Shown: piece after piece, positions 17,938 through 26,527 of the stretch | Numbering within the stretch: the first letter of the stretch is position 1 | How the letters are laid out: every line of letters begins with the position of its first letter | NCBI GenBank assembly: GCA_027624045.1 | Contig: JAQBUE010000043.1 | Location: 1 to 33,193, forward strand | Reading direction: 5' to 3' | Source of the DNA: Acidobacteriota bacterium | Lineage (GTDB): Bacteria > Acidobacteriota > Terriglobia > Bryobacterales > UBA6623 | DNA length: 33,193 bases | Made by a program: the position numbers and the translations under genes | The notes under the pieces: generated by a model | What the model was told of the DNA's origin: nothing | The model's database searches: none | The model's input: only the letters and a program-made list of their open reading frames with translations

Positions 17938-17987
17938 ACCCCGGCCGCGCAACACCCGTAGCGTGGACCCCGGTTTTGGCGTCCGCG
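17938..17987. repeat. Second copy of the dispersed repeat, with hairpin
   Basis: Positions 17938-17962 match 12006-12030 at 24 of 25 bases. Directly after the shared GTAGC, CGTGGAC (17962-17968) and GTCCGCG (17981-17987) form an imperfect stem around a CCCGGTTTTGGC loop. It lies just past the oxidoreductase remnant, which fits a REP-like element or a recombination scar. Confidence 0.6.
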
Positions 17988-18145
17988 GCCCTTCCGCCAT
18001 CCTGCCCCGGCGTCCGACAGTAGGCGCCGGAAACCAATCTCCATTAGCTCGCCGATTTTGGCATGCTAATAGGACGTATCCCGTCATCCTCAACAGCTAG
18101 CCATGAATCAGCTAGCGAGCATGCGCCAGCCAACGACACAAACTT

Positions 18146-19207
18146 ATGAGCAACCCTATTCGCATCGGCATCATCGGCGCCGGCAACATTTTCCGCGGCC
18201 GCCACTTCCCCGGTCTCGCCAACATCGCTGACGCGCAGGTCGTCGCCATCTGTAACCGCGGCGAAGAAAGCGCGCGCGCCATCGCATCCGAGTTCGGCCT
18301 CAAACCCGACATCATGACCGACCCGCACGCCCTCATGGCGCGCCCCGACATCGACGCCGTCATGATCGGCACCTGGCCCTACAAGCACTGCCCCTACGTC
18401 CTCGAATCGCTCGATCGCGGCAAGCATACGTTCGTTCAAGCCCGCATGGCCATGAACCTGCGCGAGGCGAAAGCGATGTACGCCAAGGCGCGCGAAACCG
18501 GCCTCGCCGCCCAGATCTGCCCCTCGCCCTTCGGCCTCAACGGGCACAACGTCATGCGGCGTCTCATCGATAGCGGCTACCTCGGCGAGATTCGCAACGT
18601 GCATGCGCGCTTCCTGGGGAACGACGCCGCCGACCCGGCAACACCGCTCCACTGGCGGCAGATCGCGATGTACTCGGGTCTCAATGCCCTCGTCATGGGC
18701 ATCGTCGTCGAAACCGTCCAACGCTGGTACGGCTGCATGAAAACCGTTTCCGCGCAAGCTAAGACGTTTACCAAGACGCGGCCCATTGCCGGACCCCAAT
18801 CAGCCGGACCCCAATCATCAATGGGAGCGGTCGAACGCCCCGACACCATCTACGTAACCGGCGAGATGGAGAATGGTGCAGCAGCCGCCTTCCTCTTCTC
18901 CGCCGTGGCCCATCATGGCGTCGACCCGCAAATCGAGGCCTACGGCAGTAAGGGGACTCTCATCTACAACCTCAAGACCGACACCATCCTCGGCGCGCAA
19001 GCCGGCGATGGCGGACTCAGCGAAATCCCCATCCCCGCCGAAGAAGTCAAAGAGTGGACCGTCGAGCAGGACTTCATCAACCTCATCAAGACCGGCGTAC
19101 CCGCATGGACAAGCTTCAGCGAGGGTGTCAAATACATGGAGTTCACCGAAGCCGTCTTCCGCTCCGTGGAACGGGCAGCGGTCGTGAATCTGCCGCTCGT
19201 CGATTAG
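18146..19207 (+). CDS. Gfo/Idh/MocA-family oxidoreductase with atypical catalytic motif
   Basis: This 353-residue protein has the two-domain plan of the family: an NAD(P)-binding Rossmann domain (GIIGAGNIFRGRHFPGL at about 8-24) and a C-terminal alpha/beta substrate domain. The usual EKP motif, whose Lys takes part in catalysis, is replaced by VQARMAMN after GKHTF, so the protein may not be a conventional sugar dehydrogenase. Other family features, such as TDPHALMARPDIDAVMIGT and GSKGTLIYNL, are present. An AGPQSAGPQS duplication near residue 215-224 comes from a 15-base tandem repeat and lies in a likely surface loop. No strong ribosome site precedes the ATG. The substrate is unknown. It is separate in sequence from the remnant at 17610-17930. 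Confidence 0.87.
   Translation: MSNPIRIGIIGAGNIFRGRHFPGLANIADAQVVAICNRGEESARAIASEFGLKPDIMTDPHALMARPDIDAVMIGTWPYKHCPYVLESLDRGKHTFVQARMAMNLREAKAMYAKARETGLAAQICPSPFGLNGHNVMRRLIDSGYLGEIRNVHARFLGNDAADPATPLHWRQIAMYSGLNALVMGIVVETVQRWYGCMKTVSAQAKTFTKTRPIAGPQSAGPQSSMGAVERPDTIYVTGEMENGAAAAFLFSAVAHHGVDPQIEAYGSKGTLIYNLKTDTILGAQAGDGGLSEIPIPAEEVKEWTVEQDFINLIKTGVPAWTSFSEGVKYMEFTEAVFRSVERAAVVNLPLVD
18788..18817 (+). repeat. 15-bp tandem duplication inside the oxidoreductase gene
   Basis: GCCGGACCCCAATCA occurs twice in direct succession and encodes AGPQS twice. The frame is kept. It looks like a recent slippage or duplication event within a loop of the protein. Confidence 0.85.
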
Positions 19208-19272
19208 CCCGTCTTGCTCGCGCGAATCCGCGGCCACGAAGTGTAAGGTAACGGCATGCCGTGCTCGCGGCT

Positions 19273-21000
19273 TCAGTCCCGTCGAACCGCCTTGCGAAAC
19301 TCACCAAGCGGCAACGTATTCAGCACGTCCCCCGCCTCCAGCCAACCTCGCCGCGCCATCGCCACGCCATACTTCATATTGTCCAGATGCCGCGTGTCGT
19401 GAGCGTCTGTGGAGATCACGAATTTCACACCCTTCGTTTTCGCGATACGAAGGTGGGTCGCATCCAGATCCAGCCGTCCGGGACTCGCATTGATCTCCAT
19501 CCGAATCCCCCGCCGCCCGGCTTCATCCGCAATGCGCTCGAAATCATAGGAGTAAGGTTCGCGCCGCAATAACAACCGCCCTGTCGGGTGCCCGAGGATG
19601 CTGACATACGGGTTCTCGACAACGCGCAGCAGCCGCTCCGTCATCTCGGCCTCTTCAAGATTCATATAGCTGTGAACGCTCGCAATCACGACATCGAGCT
19701 GCGCCAACACCTCATCATCAATATCCATGCGGCCGTCTTTCAGAATGTCGACCTCGCAACCCGCCAGGATCGTAAAGTCCTCAAACTCATCCGACACGCG
19801 CCGCACTTCTTCGATCTGCTCCAGCAGCCGCTTCTCATCGAGCCCGTTCGCCATCGCCAGCGCCTGTGAGTGGTCAGTGATCGCGATGTGCGTGTAGCCC
19901 TTCTTCTTGCCGGCTTCCGCCATTTCCGCGATTGAGTGGTGCCCGTCGGTTTCATGCGTGTGCATGTGGACATCACAGTGAACGTCGCCCAGTTCGACCA
20001 GCTTCGGAAGCTCGCCATCGAGCGCCGCTTCGATCTCGCCGGTGTTTTCGCGCAGCTCCGGCGCAATCCACGGCAGACCCAGCTTCCCGTAGATCTCCTC
20101 TTCGCTGCCGGCGGCCACGATCTCGCCGTCCGCCGTGCGTTTGAGGCCGTATTCATTGAGACTCAGGCCCATCCGTACGGCGCGGTCGCGAATGGCGACG
20201 TTGTGCTCCTTGCTGCCCGTGAAGTACATCATCGCCGCACCGTAGCTTGAAGCATTCACTGCCCGGACATCCACCTGAAGGCCCATCGCTCCGATCCGCG
20301 CACTGGCCTTCGTTTCTCCGTGACCAAGCACCTCTTTGACCTCGGGATGCTTCACAAAGTGATCGAGCGCCGCCCTGGCATTCGGCCCCGTGACGAGTAG
20401 ATCCAGATCGCCGATCGTCTCTTTGCCGCGGCGTAAACTTCCCGCGGGCGTGATCTTCTCAACGCCCTCTACCTCGGAAAGATACGCCACCAGCTCTTCG
20501 GCCGCGCGGTCGACGAGATCAACCAGGAATCGTCCGGCGCCGCGCTTATAGTTCTCAATCCCCCGCAGGATCTTCTGCTCCAGCTTCTCACCCATGCGGG
20601 GAAGCTCCTGGAGCTTATGCTCCCGGCACAACTCTTCCAGCGCCTCGATCGTGCTGACGCGGTACGTGCCGTAGATCAGAGCGATGCTCTTCGGGCCAAG
20701 CCCTGGGATCTTGAGCAGTTCGAGGGTCGTCGGTGGATACTTTTCGAGCAACTCATCGCGCCGCTCGAAACTGCCGCGCTCGACCAGTTCGTGTAGCGCC
20801 GACGCGATGCCCTTGCCGATGCCCTTGATCGTTGTGACGTCACGCCCGGAATCGCGAACGATATCCGCGATGCCCTCGGTGTGGCTTTCGATGACGACCG
20901 CGGCGTTACGGTAGCTGCGGATGCGAAACCCGTCCATGCCGGCGATTTCCATCAAGTCGGCGGTCTCGCTGAGGGTATTAGCAATCTCTTTGTTGGTCAC
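19273..21000 (-). CDS. polX: DNA polymerase/3'-5' exonuclease PolX
   Basis: The 575-residue product matches bacterial PolX, a family X repair polymerase fused to a PHP exonuclease. It fills short gaps, probably in base excision repair. Visible in order are helix-hairpin-helix motifs ([18 protein letters not shown] and [15 protein letters not shown]), the nucleotidyltransferase motif [18 protein letters not shown] with the Asp pair, a third Asp in LQVDVRAV, and YFTGSKEHN. The PHP domain has [36 protein letters not shown] and STDAH, so its metal ligands appear complete. The frame extends to 21087, but the GTG at 20998-21000 gives [16 protein letters not shown], the usual beginning, with a GAGG about nine bases upstream. 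It is transcribed alone. Confidence 0.95.
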   Translation of the reverse strand: MTNKEIANTLSETADLMEIAGMDGFRIRSYRNAAVVIESHTEGIADIVRDSGRDVTTIKGIGKGIASALHELVERGSFERRDELLEKYPPTTLELLKIPGLGPKSIALIYGTYRVSTIEALEELCREHKLQELPRMGEKLEQKILRGIENYKRGAGRFLVDLVDRAAEELVAYLSEVEGVEKITPAGSLRRGKETIGDLDLLVTGPNARAALDHFVKHPEVKEVLGHGETKASARIGAMGLQVDVRAVNASSYGAAMMYFTGSKEHNVAIRDRAVRMGLSLNEYGLKRTADGEIVAAGSEEEIYGKLGLPWIAPELRENTGEIEAALDGELPKLVELGDVHCDVHMHTHETDGHHSIAEMAEAGKKKGYTHIAITDHSQALAMANGLDEKRLLEQIEEVRRVSDEFEDFTILAGCEVDILKDGRMDIDDEVLAQLDVVIASVHSYMNLEEAEMTERLLRVVENPYVSILGHPTGRLLLRREPYSYDFERIADEAGRRGIRMEINASPGRLDLDATHLRIAKTKGVKFVISTDAHDTRHLDNMKYGVAMARRGWLEAGDVLNTLPLGEFRKAVRRD

Positions 21001-21305
21001 TGTGGAAAACCTCGATATCGCACTCGATCGAGACTTCACCGCACCCTCAAAGTGACGCCTCGCACCGCTTGCAACGCTTGTAGACAAAAACTGGTCGTCT
21101 CACTTGCGAGACTCAATCATCAACCCTAGTCATAAACCATAGTCTATCGACTCGGGAGGCGCAGGGTCGTAGTGTGCTGGAGAACCTGACGCCGGCCAGC
21201 GGACAGGTACCGAGCCAAGGCCGCTCCAAGAGGCCTCGCGACGCGGTGAGCATGCACGTTTACTCCAAATCAGAGAGGAATCGATATCGCGGCCCTGGAC
21301 TGGGA
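21001..21305. other. Intergenic region upstream of polX, no gene recognised
   Basis: This stretch should contain the polX promoter (minus strand) but I cannot identify convincing -35/-10 boxes. Short frames present on both strands have no recognisable protein features. Confidence 0.5.
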
Positions 21306-21328
21306 CCAACACCCGCGACGGGTGCTGG
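21306..21328. other. 10-bp-class inverted repeat before the sigma-70 promoter
   Basis: CACCCG and CGGGTG are separated by only CGA, and CCA/TGG extend the stem beyond one mismatch. It is 45 bases upstream of the TTGACA box and could be an operator or the end of a minus-strand transcript. Confidence 0.5.
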
Positions 21329-21372
21329 AACACCTGTAAACATGCGGATGTGCGGTACCTCTCTTTTTCTTC

Positions 21373-21401
21373 TTGACATGTTCAAGCGAGAGGAGTATAA
21401 A
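21373..21401 (+). promoter_or_regulatory. Near-consensus sigma-70 promoter
   Basis: TTGACA (21373-21378) and TATAAA (21396-21401) are separated by exactly 17 bases, the optimal spacing. Expected transcription start is about 21408-21410. In GC-rich DNA such a close match is unlikely to be accidental, and it faces a region without a normal coding sequence. Confidence 0.75.
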
Positions 21402-21408
21402 GGAATTG

Positions 21409-21707
21409 ACTGTGAGTTTGAGTTACCACTCACGGTACTTTGAAACTTAGAAAGGAGGTCGATATTATAGAGCCGCCGGTCGAGAGGCGGGCGGCCACGA
21501 CAGAGAGCTGATCGGCTGTAACGGGCCGCGAAAGCGCCCGAATTGCAGGACCTGATAAAGACGAGGCGTAGTTACTCTTAGAGTGACAGCCGAGATTATA
21601 TATCTCTTATGACGTCAGGTGTGGTCGGTTGATCCGTGGCCGCCCGTTTTCCATTTCAATCTAAATATTCCCCATCTAATACAATTGCCCGGCCTCGGGC
21701 ATGTTTC
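21409..21707 (+). ncRNA. Candidate structured non-coding RNA or leader
   Basis: Downstream of the promoter are several RNA-like elements and no recognisable protein gene. They are: a GTGAGT/ACTCAC hairpin (21412-21433); a very strong AAAGGAGG (21451-21458) with no ATG/GTG after it; a GCCGCC/GGCGGC stem (21472-21495); a stem with one bulge and a GAAA tetraloop (21522-21540); an ACTC/GAGT hairpin (21574-21584); and an outer long-range pairing TCGGCTGT (21512-21519) with ACAGCCGA (21586-21593) that would enclose the last two as a multibranch junction. An A/T-rich GAGAT/ATCTC hairpin (21592-21606) overlaps the outer pairing by two bases, so the two compete slightly. A terminator-like stem is at 21686-21701. 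Two tiny frames exist: GTG 21412 to TAG 21450, and one with only TTG or ATT as possible start, ending TGA at 21511. The family is not recognised; it does not match 6S, SRP, RNase P or tmRNA hallmarks known to me. Confidence 0.45.
21686..21707 (+). terminator. Probable intrinsic terminator of the candidate RNA
   Basis: TGCCCG (21686-21691) and CGGGCA (21696-21701) pair perfectly around GCCT, followed by TGTTTC. The T-run is short, so termination may be weak. Confidence 0.5.
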
Positions 21708-22087
21708 ATCACCCCATCGCCCTTCCGCCGTAACCTTCCTTCTGGTATTGCACAAAGAGAGTTGTCCCCTCGCAGCCGCTGCGGTTCCCGCCTCCGCGAA
21801 AAATCTCAAGGCCCTGGCGTTCCTGGTCTGTCAGCGCATCTACCTCGCCATTGAAGGCGGAGTAATTCGAGCGGCAGTCCGGAAGCGACCATGCGCGCTC
21901 GGCAAGAACACCTCAAATTCACCAACCGCGGGATCGGCATCTACGAGCCCGGCCAAGTCCCACACCCGATCCGCTGACAATCGAAACTTCCCGAGCGGCC
22001 CAGGGCGCGGGGGCAAACCGCGTGCCAATAGAATGAGAACAGAGGGAGCACAACTCCCCCAACAGGACTCGATCAAAGTGACCCGTT
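21708..22087. other. Intergenic region without a recognised gene
   Basis: Open frames on both strands here give no recognisable domain. One hairpin, GGGAG/CTCCC with a five-base loop (22044-22058), lies 29 bases before the YtxH-like start and may be regulatory. No convincing promoter boxes are seen. Confidence 0.5.
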
Positions 22088-22375
22088 ATGACCAATCGTG
22101 AAAGAGCGGAAGCGTTCGCCTACTTCGCGGCCGGTTTAGGCCTGGGAGCCGCCGCTGTGCTGCTCACGGCTCCACAATCCGGCTTCGAAACCCGCCGCCT
22201 GCTTGTCGAGAAAGGCGTCGAAGGTGTCACCGAAGCGATAGGCGAAGAGCGCATCGAAAAGGGCCGCCAACTGTACAGCCGGGCCGCTGAGGTACGCGAC
22301 CTCGCCCGGGACGCGGTTGACGTGGCGAAACGCGCCCGGCTGGCGATACGCCCCTTGGAGACAGAAAGCAATTAG
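22088..22375 (+). CDS. YtxH-like small membrane protein
   Basis: The 95-residue product has one N-terminal hydrophobic segment (AYFAAGLGLGAAAVLLTAP at about 11-29) followed by QSGFETRRLL, the standard opening of the YtxH/gas-vesicle-like domain family, and then an amphipathic, charged helical tail rich in Glu, Arg and Ala that could form a coiled coil. Such proteins are linked to general stress in other bacteria, but their molecular role is not established. The stop codon is two bases before the ATG of the next gene, so the two are almost certainly co-transcribed. No good ribosome site is visible before the ATG. Confidence 0.82.
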   Translation: MTNRERAEAFAYFAAGLGLGAAAVLLTAPQSGFETRRLLVEKGVEGVTEAIGEERIEKGRQLYSRAAEVRDLARDAVDVAKRARLAIRPLETESN

Positions 22376-22377
22376 TA

Positions 22378-23310
22378 ATGATGAATGATGATGACCAGCG
22401 CGGGCGGCCGCGGCCCCGTGCCGACCGCCGCCGCCAACCGCTGCGCCAGGGCTATCGGCTCGCTCGGCTCACAGGCTGGAGCATTGCCCTGCTCGCTTGT
22501 GCCCTTCCCTGTTTAGCTCAAGATGCCTCTCCGTCCTCCTCGGCGGATCAGCCACCCTGGGAAGCCGCCCCACAGGCCCCGGGGCCTAGCGGCGACGAGG
22601 ACGCTCCTCGCGGCTGCAACTCGCCGGGTTTCTCGATGCAGGGCTCGCTGACCAACGATAATCGGCGAACCTCAGGCCTTGTGCTTTCCGACGGCGGCTA
22701 TTTCCCACCGGTCCACCAGGGGCAAGCCGCGTTACGGCTTGAGAATGTGCTTTGCGAACGCGTCCACCTGGAACTGTCTGCCTGGTATTCGCTTCACGAC
22801 GTTTCGATCTTCAAAGAGAACCGCTTTCAAGCTCGCGGCATTTATCAAGGCCTCCCCGGCGTCACGCTATACGGCGGTTTCGCCTACTACGACAACCCAG
22901 AGGGGCTCTACACATCGCGCTCGCTCTACGTGATGGCCGGCGGCGAATACCCCAGCATCTGGGGAACGACGATACAAGGCGACTACCTGCACGACGTTCA
23001 CGAGAGCGGCGACTGGCTGACGCTCATGGTCTCGAAAACCCACCGGCTGGGCGCTACACCAAAGGGCGCCGTCTTCAACTACCGTCACGGCCTGGGCGTT
23101 ACCGGAACCCGCTCCCTTCCCGGCGACACCGACACGCCCTCAATTACCGGGATTCCCAGTGTTTTCTACCGCGGAGGCGTCGAGATCCTCGACGGCCCCG
23201 TTGTCTGGTATGTCGAAGCCAGCCCGCACGTCAGCTTCGTGAGCCCCGAAACCGGCGTCCCGAAGCGCCACTTCCTGGTCAGCGCCGGCATCCGGCTGGA
23301 AGTGCCCTAG
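22378..23310 (+). CDS. Predicted outer-membrane-like protein of unknown family
   Basis: This 310-residue protein is not recognised by family. It has a long Arg-rich N-terminus, a hydrophobic segment (about 32-47) ending CLAQ that could be a cleaved signal, a Pro/Ser-rich spacer with DEDAPRGC, and then a region of alternating hydrophobic and polar residues with many Tyr, Gly and Trp (for example VHLELSAWYSLHDVS, GVTLYGGFAYYDN, SLYVMAGGEYPSIWG). The last residues are HFLVSAGIRLEVP, a pattern seen at the C-terminal strand of beta-barrels. I infer an outer-membrane barrel or surface-exposed beta protein. Its tight coupling to the YtxH-like gene suggests joint expression. The start at 22378 is the first of two adjacent ATG codons. 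Confidence 0.7.
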   Translation: MMNDDDQRGRPRPRADRRRQPLRQGYRLARLTGWSIALLACALPCLAQDASPSSSADQPPWEAAPQAPGPSGDEDAPRGCNSPGFSMQGSLTNDNRRTSGLVLSDGGYFPPVHQGQAALRLENVLCERVHLELSAWYSLHDVSIFKENRFQARGIYQGLPGVTLYGGFAYYDNPEGLYTSRSLYVMAGGEYPSIWGTTIQGDYLHDVHESGDWLTLMVSKTHRLGATPKGAVFNYRHGLGVTGTRSLPGDTDTPSITGIPSVFYRGGVEILDGPVVWYVEASPHVSFVSPETGVPKRHFLVSAGIRLEVP

Positions 23311-23339
23311 AGCTATCCCGGCGTCCGGCGCCGAAGCTC
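23310..23339. terminator. Hairpin between convergent genes, possible bidirectional terminator
   Basis: GAGCT (23310-23314) pairs with AGCTC (23335-23339), and inside it GGCG (23320-23323) pairs with CGCC (23329-23332). It lies exactly between the ends of the outer-membrane-like gene and glnS. There is no T-run on either side. Confidence 0.4.
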
Positions 23340-23340
23340 C

Positions 23341-25017
23341 TTACGAGCGTTTCTGAAGCTTCGCCCATGCGTCCCGCAGCTCGACAGTACGATTGAAGAC
23401 GAGCAGCTCGGCCTGTGACGACTTATCCGCGCAGAAATACCCAAGACGCTCGAACTGATAACGGTCGCCAGGCTGGGCACTCGCCAGCGACGGCTCGGCT
23501 TTGCCGTGGACCACTTCGAGCGATTTCGGGTTTACGTTCGCGGTGAAATCTTGGCCGTCCGGCGCCTCATTTGGATTCTCTACGTTGAACAGCTTGTCAT
23601 AGAGCCGAACCTCTACGGAAATCGCCTCGGCTGCCGGAACCCAGTGAATCGTTGACTTCACTCTCCGCGTTTGCTGGCCGCTGCGCGTCTCTGCATCGTA
23701 TGTGCAGTGGACCTCCATGACCTCGCCCGTATCGGGGTCTTTCACCACATCGTGACACTTGATGATGTAGCCATACCGCAGCCGGACTTCGTTCCCCGGA
23801 TAAAGCCGGTAGTATTTTTTCGGAGGCTCCTCGCGGAAGTCGTCCTGTTCGATCCAGACTTCGCGGCCAAAGGGTACGGATCGCGTGCCCGCATCCTCGT
23901 CCTCAGGATTGTTGACGGCTTCCACCATCTCCACTTGGCCTTCGGGATAGTTCGTCAACACCAGCTTGAGCGGGCGCAAGACCGTCATCACGCGCGGCGA
24001 CGTCTTGTTCAGATCCCCGCGGATGTAATATTCAAGGTTCTCAAATTCCGTAAGGCCGCTCGTCTTCGTCACGCCGAGATTGCGTGCGAAATCGCGCAAC
24101 CCTTGCGACGAGTAGCCACGCCGGCGCATCCCCCCAATCGTCGGCATGCGGGGATCATCCCAGCCTTCCACTACGCCCTGTTGCACGAGTTGCAGCAGCT
24201 TGCGCTTGCTCATCACGGTGTACGTCAGGCTCAACCGGTCGAACTCAATCTGCTGTGGATGGAAGACGCCGAGCTGATCGAGATACCAGTCATAGAGCGG
24301 GCGATGATCTTCAAACTCGAGCGTGCATATCGAGTGGGTCACGCTCTCGATGGAGTCGCTTTGACCATGCGTCCAATCGTACATGGGATAGATGCACCAC
24401 TGATCGCCCGTGCGATGATGCGCGGCGTGCAGTATCCGGTACATGACGGGATCCCGCATGTTGAGGTTCGGCGAGGCCATGTCGATTTTGGCGCGCAGGG
24501 TACGCGAGCCGTTAGGAAACTCGTCGTCTTTCATACGCGCGAACAGGTCCAGGTTCTCCTCGACGCTTCTCTCCCGATAAGGACTGTTCGTACCTGCTTC
24601 AGTCAGCGTGCCGCGCGACTCTCGCATCTGGTCGCCGCTCAAGTCGCAAACGAAGGCCTTACCTTTTTTGATGAGCTCGACCGCCCAATCGTACAACTGC
24701 TGGAAGTAGTCGGATGCATAGACGGGTCGCTCGCCGAAATCGCCGCCCAACCACCTCACATCTTCGATGATCGACTCTACGTACTCGGCCTCTTCCTTAA
24801 TGGGATTGGTGTCGTCGAAGCGCAAATTGCACTTGCCGCCGAACTCTTCCGCGAGGCCGAAGTTGAGCATGATGCTCTTGGCGTGGCCGACGTGTAAGTA
24901 GCCATTGGGTTCCGGTGGAAAGCGGGTGCGCACACGCCCGCCATATTTCCCGCTCGCGGCGTCGGCGGAAATCCAATCACGAACGAAATTCGAACGGGGT
25001 AAATCGGTGTCCTTCAC
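23341..25017 (-). CDS. glnS: Glutaminyl-tRNA synthetase
   Basis: The 558-residue product is a class I aminoacyl-tRNA synthetase of glutaminyl type, close in length to the E. coli enzyme. It charges tRNA(Gln) with glutamine in the cytoplasm. The ATP-binding HIGH-type motif is in [14 protein letters not shown] (about residues 36-50) and the KMSKS-type motif is VMSKRKL. The C-terminal beta-barrel anticodon-binding domain is present ([16 protein letters not shown] and [10 protein letters not shown] regions). The GTG start shares its first G with the TAG stop of gltX (25017), so translation is probably coupled to that gene. Having a GlnRS means the organism need not make Gln-tRNA through GatCAB alone. 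Confidence 0.97.
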   Translation of the reverse strand: MKDTDLPRSNFVRDWISADAASGKYGGRVRTRFPPEPNGYLHVGHAKSIMLNFGLAEEFGGKCNLRFDDTNPIKEEAEYVESIIEDVRWLGGDFGERPVYASDYFQQLYDWAVELIKKGKAFVCDLSGDQMRESRGTLTEAGTNSPYRERSVEENLDLFARMKDDEFPNGSRTLRAKIDMASPNLNMRDPVMYRILHAAHHRTGDQWCIYPMYDWTHGQSDSIESVTHSICTLEFEDHRPLYDWYLDQLGVFHPQQIEFDRLSLTYTVMSKRKLLQLVQQGVVEGWDDPRMPTIGGMRRRGYSSQGLRDFARNLGVTKTSGLTEFENLEYYIRGDLNKTSPRVMTVLRPLKLVLTNYPEGQVEMVEAVNNPEDEDAGTRSVPFGREVWIEQDDFREEPPKKYYRLYPGNEVRLRYGYIIKCHDVVKDPDTGEVMEVHCTYDAETRSGQQTRRVKSTIHWVPAAEAISVEVRLYDKLFNVENPNEAPDGQDFTANVNPKSLEVVHGKAEPSLASAQPGDRYQFERLGYFCADKSSQAELLVFNRTVELRDAWAKLQKRS

Positions 25018-26444
25018 TAGACAATTCCTAACGCAAAATCAAGACGGGTCAGCACAGTGTCACGCCCGAGCACCTCGAGCGTTTCGAAAAGTGGCGGTGA
25101 ATTTTTGCGCCCGCACACCGCGACGCGAATGGGTTGGAACATCTGTCCCGCCTTTATGCTCAGTTCTTCCGCGGCTGCGCGAAGCGCTTCGTCAAGGGTT
25201 GCGTGATCGAAGGCGGGCACAGTTGACAGAACTTCCTTCGACTTACGGAGCGCCTCCGCGGCCATAGCGGCGTCCCCTTTTTTGGGGATCAACTCCGCTG
25301 GGTCGTAGCCCTTCGGTTCCACGAAGAAGAAATCGGCGACAGTACCCACTTCGCTCAATAAACGGATTCGCTCGCGGATAAGCGGAGCTATGGCGCGAAG
25401 CTTTTCCGGCGTGGCGTTCGTAAACCCGGCTTCGTGGGCGTAGGGCACGAGTTGCCGCGCGAGGTCATCGATATCGAGCGCCCGGAGGTGCTCCGCATTC
25501 AGCCATAAGGCCTTGGGATCGAAGGGTTCCTCGTCAGTGAAGTTGATGGTCGCATTGCTGCGGTTGATGCCGTCGAGCGAGAAGAGTTCGACAAGCTCGT
25601 CGCGCGACAACTTCTCGCGGTCATTCTTGGGCGACCACCCCACCAGGGAAAGGAAATTGATGAACGCATGCGGCAGGAAACCGGCGTCGCGATAGGTTGT
25701 AACGCTAACCACCGGGCCGTGGACGCGTTTTGATAGCTTTGCACCGTCAGGCGCCATCAACAGGGGCAGGTGTGCCATCCTCGGCACCTCCACGCCAAGC
25801 GCTTCGAAGATCAGCACGTGCTTGAACGTGTTCGCCAGATGTTCTTGACCACGCAGGATGTCCGTGATGCGCAGATCGGCATCGTCAGCGCACGAGGCCA
25901 TGTGGTAAGTCGGCATGCCGGTCGAGCGCAGCAGCGCGAAATCCTCGAGGTCGCCGGTAGCCTTGCTCACGACCCCGTAGACGAGATCCGTTACAACAAC
26001 CTCGGGACGTGAGTCGCGCGGCACTCTAAAGCGTAGGACGAAGGGTTCGCCCGCGTCGGCCCGGCGGTCGCTCTCCTCGCGGCTGAGTTCGCGCATGCCC
26101 GGATTGAAAAGCCATCCTTCCGTCGGATTCTCAGGCGTCGCGGAGGCGGGCGTGAAGTCACGATAGGCAAGTCCCTTTTCGAAAATCGCCCAGGCGGCCT
26201 GGCGATGCAGGTCGAGGCGCTCGGATTGACGGTAGAACTCGTCCCAGCCTAGTTCAAGCCATTGGAGCCCCTCGTAAATGGAATCCAAAGAGGTCTGCGT
26301 GTTCCGTTCGACGTCAGTATCGTCGATGCGGAGAACGACGACGCCGCCCTGGTGGCGAGCGTGAAGCCAATTAAAGATGAATGTTCGAGCGCCCCCTATG
26401 TGAAGGTAACCCGTAGGCGAGGGCGCAAAGCGGACGCGTGTCAT
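25017..26444 (-). CDS. gltX: Glutamyl-tRNA synthetase
   Basis: The 475-residue product is a class I glutamyl-tRNA synthetase. The ATP-binding motif is in [23 protein letters not shown] at the very N-terminus, and the KMSKS-type loop is [16 protein letters not shown] and [18 protein letters not shown] are typical of bacterial GluRS. The ATG at 26442-26444 is preferred over an in-frame TTG at 26450, because it starts [12 protein letters not shown] as in relatives. Its TAG overlaps the GTG of glnS by one base. Whether it is discriminating or also charges tRNA(Gln) cannot be settled by reading, but the linked glnS suggests a discriminating role. Confidence 0.97.
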   Translation of the reverse strand: MTRVRFAPSPTGYLHIGGARTFIFNWLHARHQGGVVVLRIDDTDVERNTQTSLDSIYEGLQWLELGWDEFYRQSERLDLHRQAAWAIFEKGLAYRDFTPASATPENPTEGWLFNPGMRELSREESDRRADAGEPFVLRFRVPRDSRPEVVVTDLVYGVVSKATGDLEDFALLRSTGMPTYHMASCADDADLRITDILRGQEHLANTFKHVLIFEALGVEVPRMAHLPLLMAPDGAKLSKRVHGPVVSVTTYRDAGFLPHAFINFLSLVGWSPKNDREKLSRDELVELFSLDGINRSNATINFTDEEPFDPKALWLNAEHLRALDIDDLARQLVPYAHEAGFTNATPEKLRAIAPLIRERIRLLSEVGTVADFFFVEPKGYDPAELIPKKGDAAMAAEALRKSKEVLSTVPAFDHATLDEALRAAAEELSIKAGQMFQPIRVAVCGRKNSPPLFETLEVLGRDTVLTRLDFALGIV

Positions 26445-26527
26445 GCTCAAACAACTAACAATAGCTCACTGGCACCCGATCAGGACGAAGCGAGCTCTTA
26501 CGGTGTTGAGGCTTACGGCCGCACAGC

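Noticed and set aside
17533..18093. Long minus-strand open frame over the end of the HDOD-GGDEF gene and the oxidoreductase remnant
   Set aside because: It is very Arg/Ala/Gly-rich and low in complexity, overlaps clear coding sequence on the other strand, and looks like a GC-rich shadow.
18096..18122. Direct repeat CAGCTAGC on either side of CATGAAT
   Set aside because: The units are only 8 bases long and contain a palindrome; no other feature supports an operator or attachment site.
21174..21443. 89-residue plus-strand frame across the sigma-70 promoter
   Set aside because: It runs through the promoter and a hairpin and has no recognisable domain or ribosome site.
21409..21610. Identification of the candidate RNA as 6S, SRP, RNase P RNA or a c-di-GMP riboswitch
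   Set aside because: The hallmark conserved sequences of these RNAs, as I know them, are not present.
21619..22101. 160-residue plus-strand frame before the YtxH-like gene
   Set aside because: It overlaps the terminator-like stem and the following start, has irregular composition and no recognisable motif.
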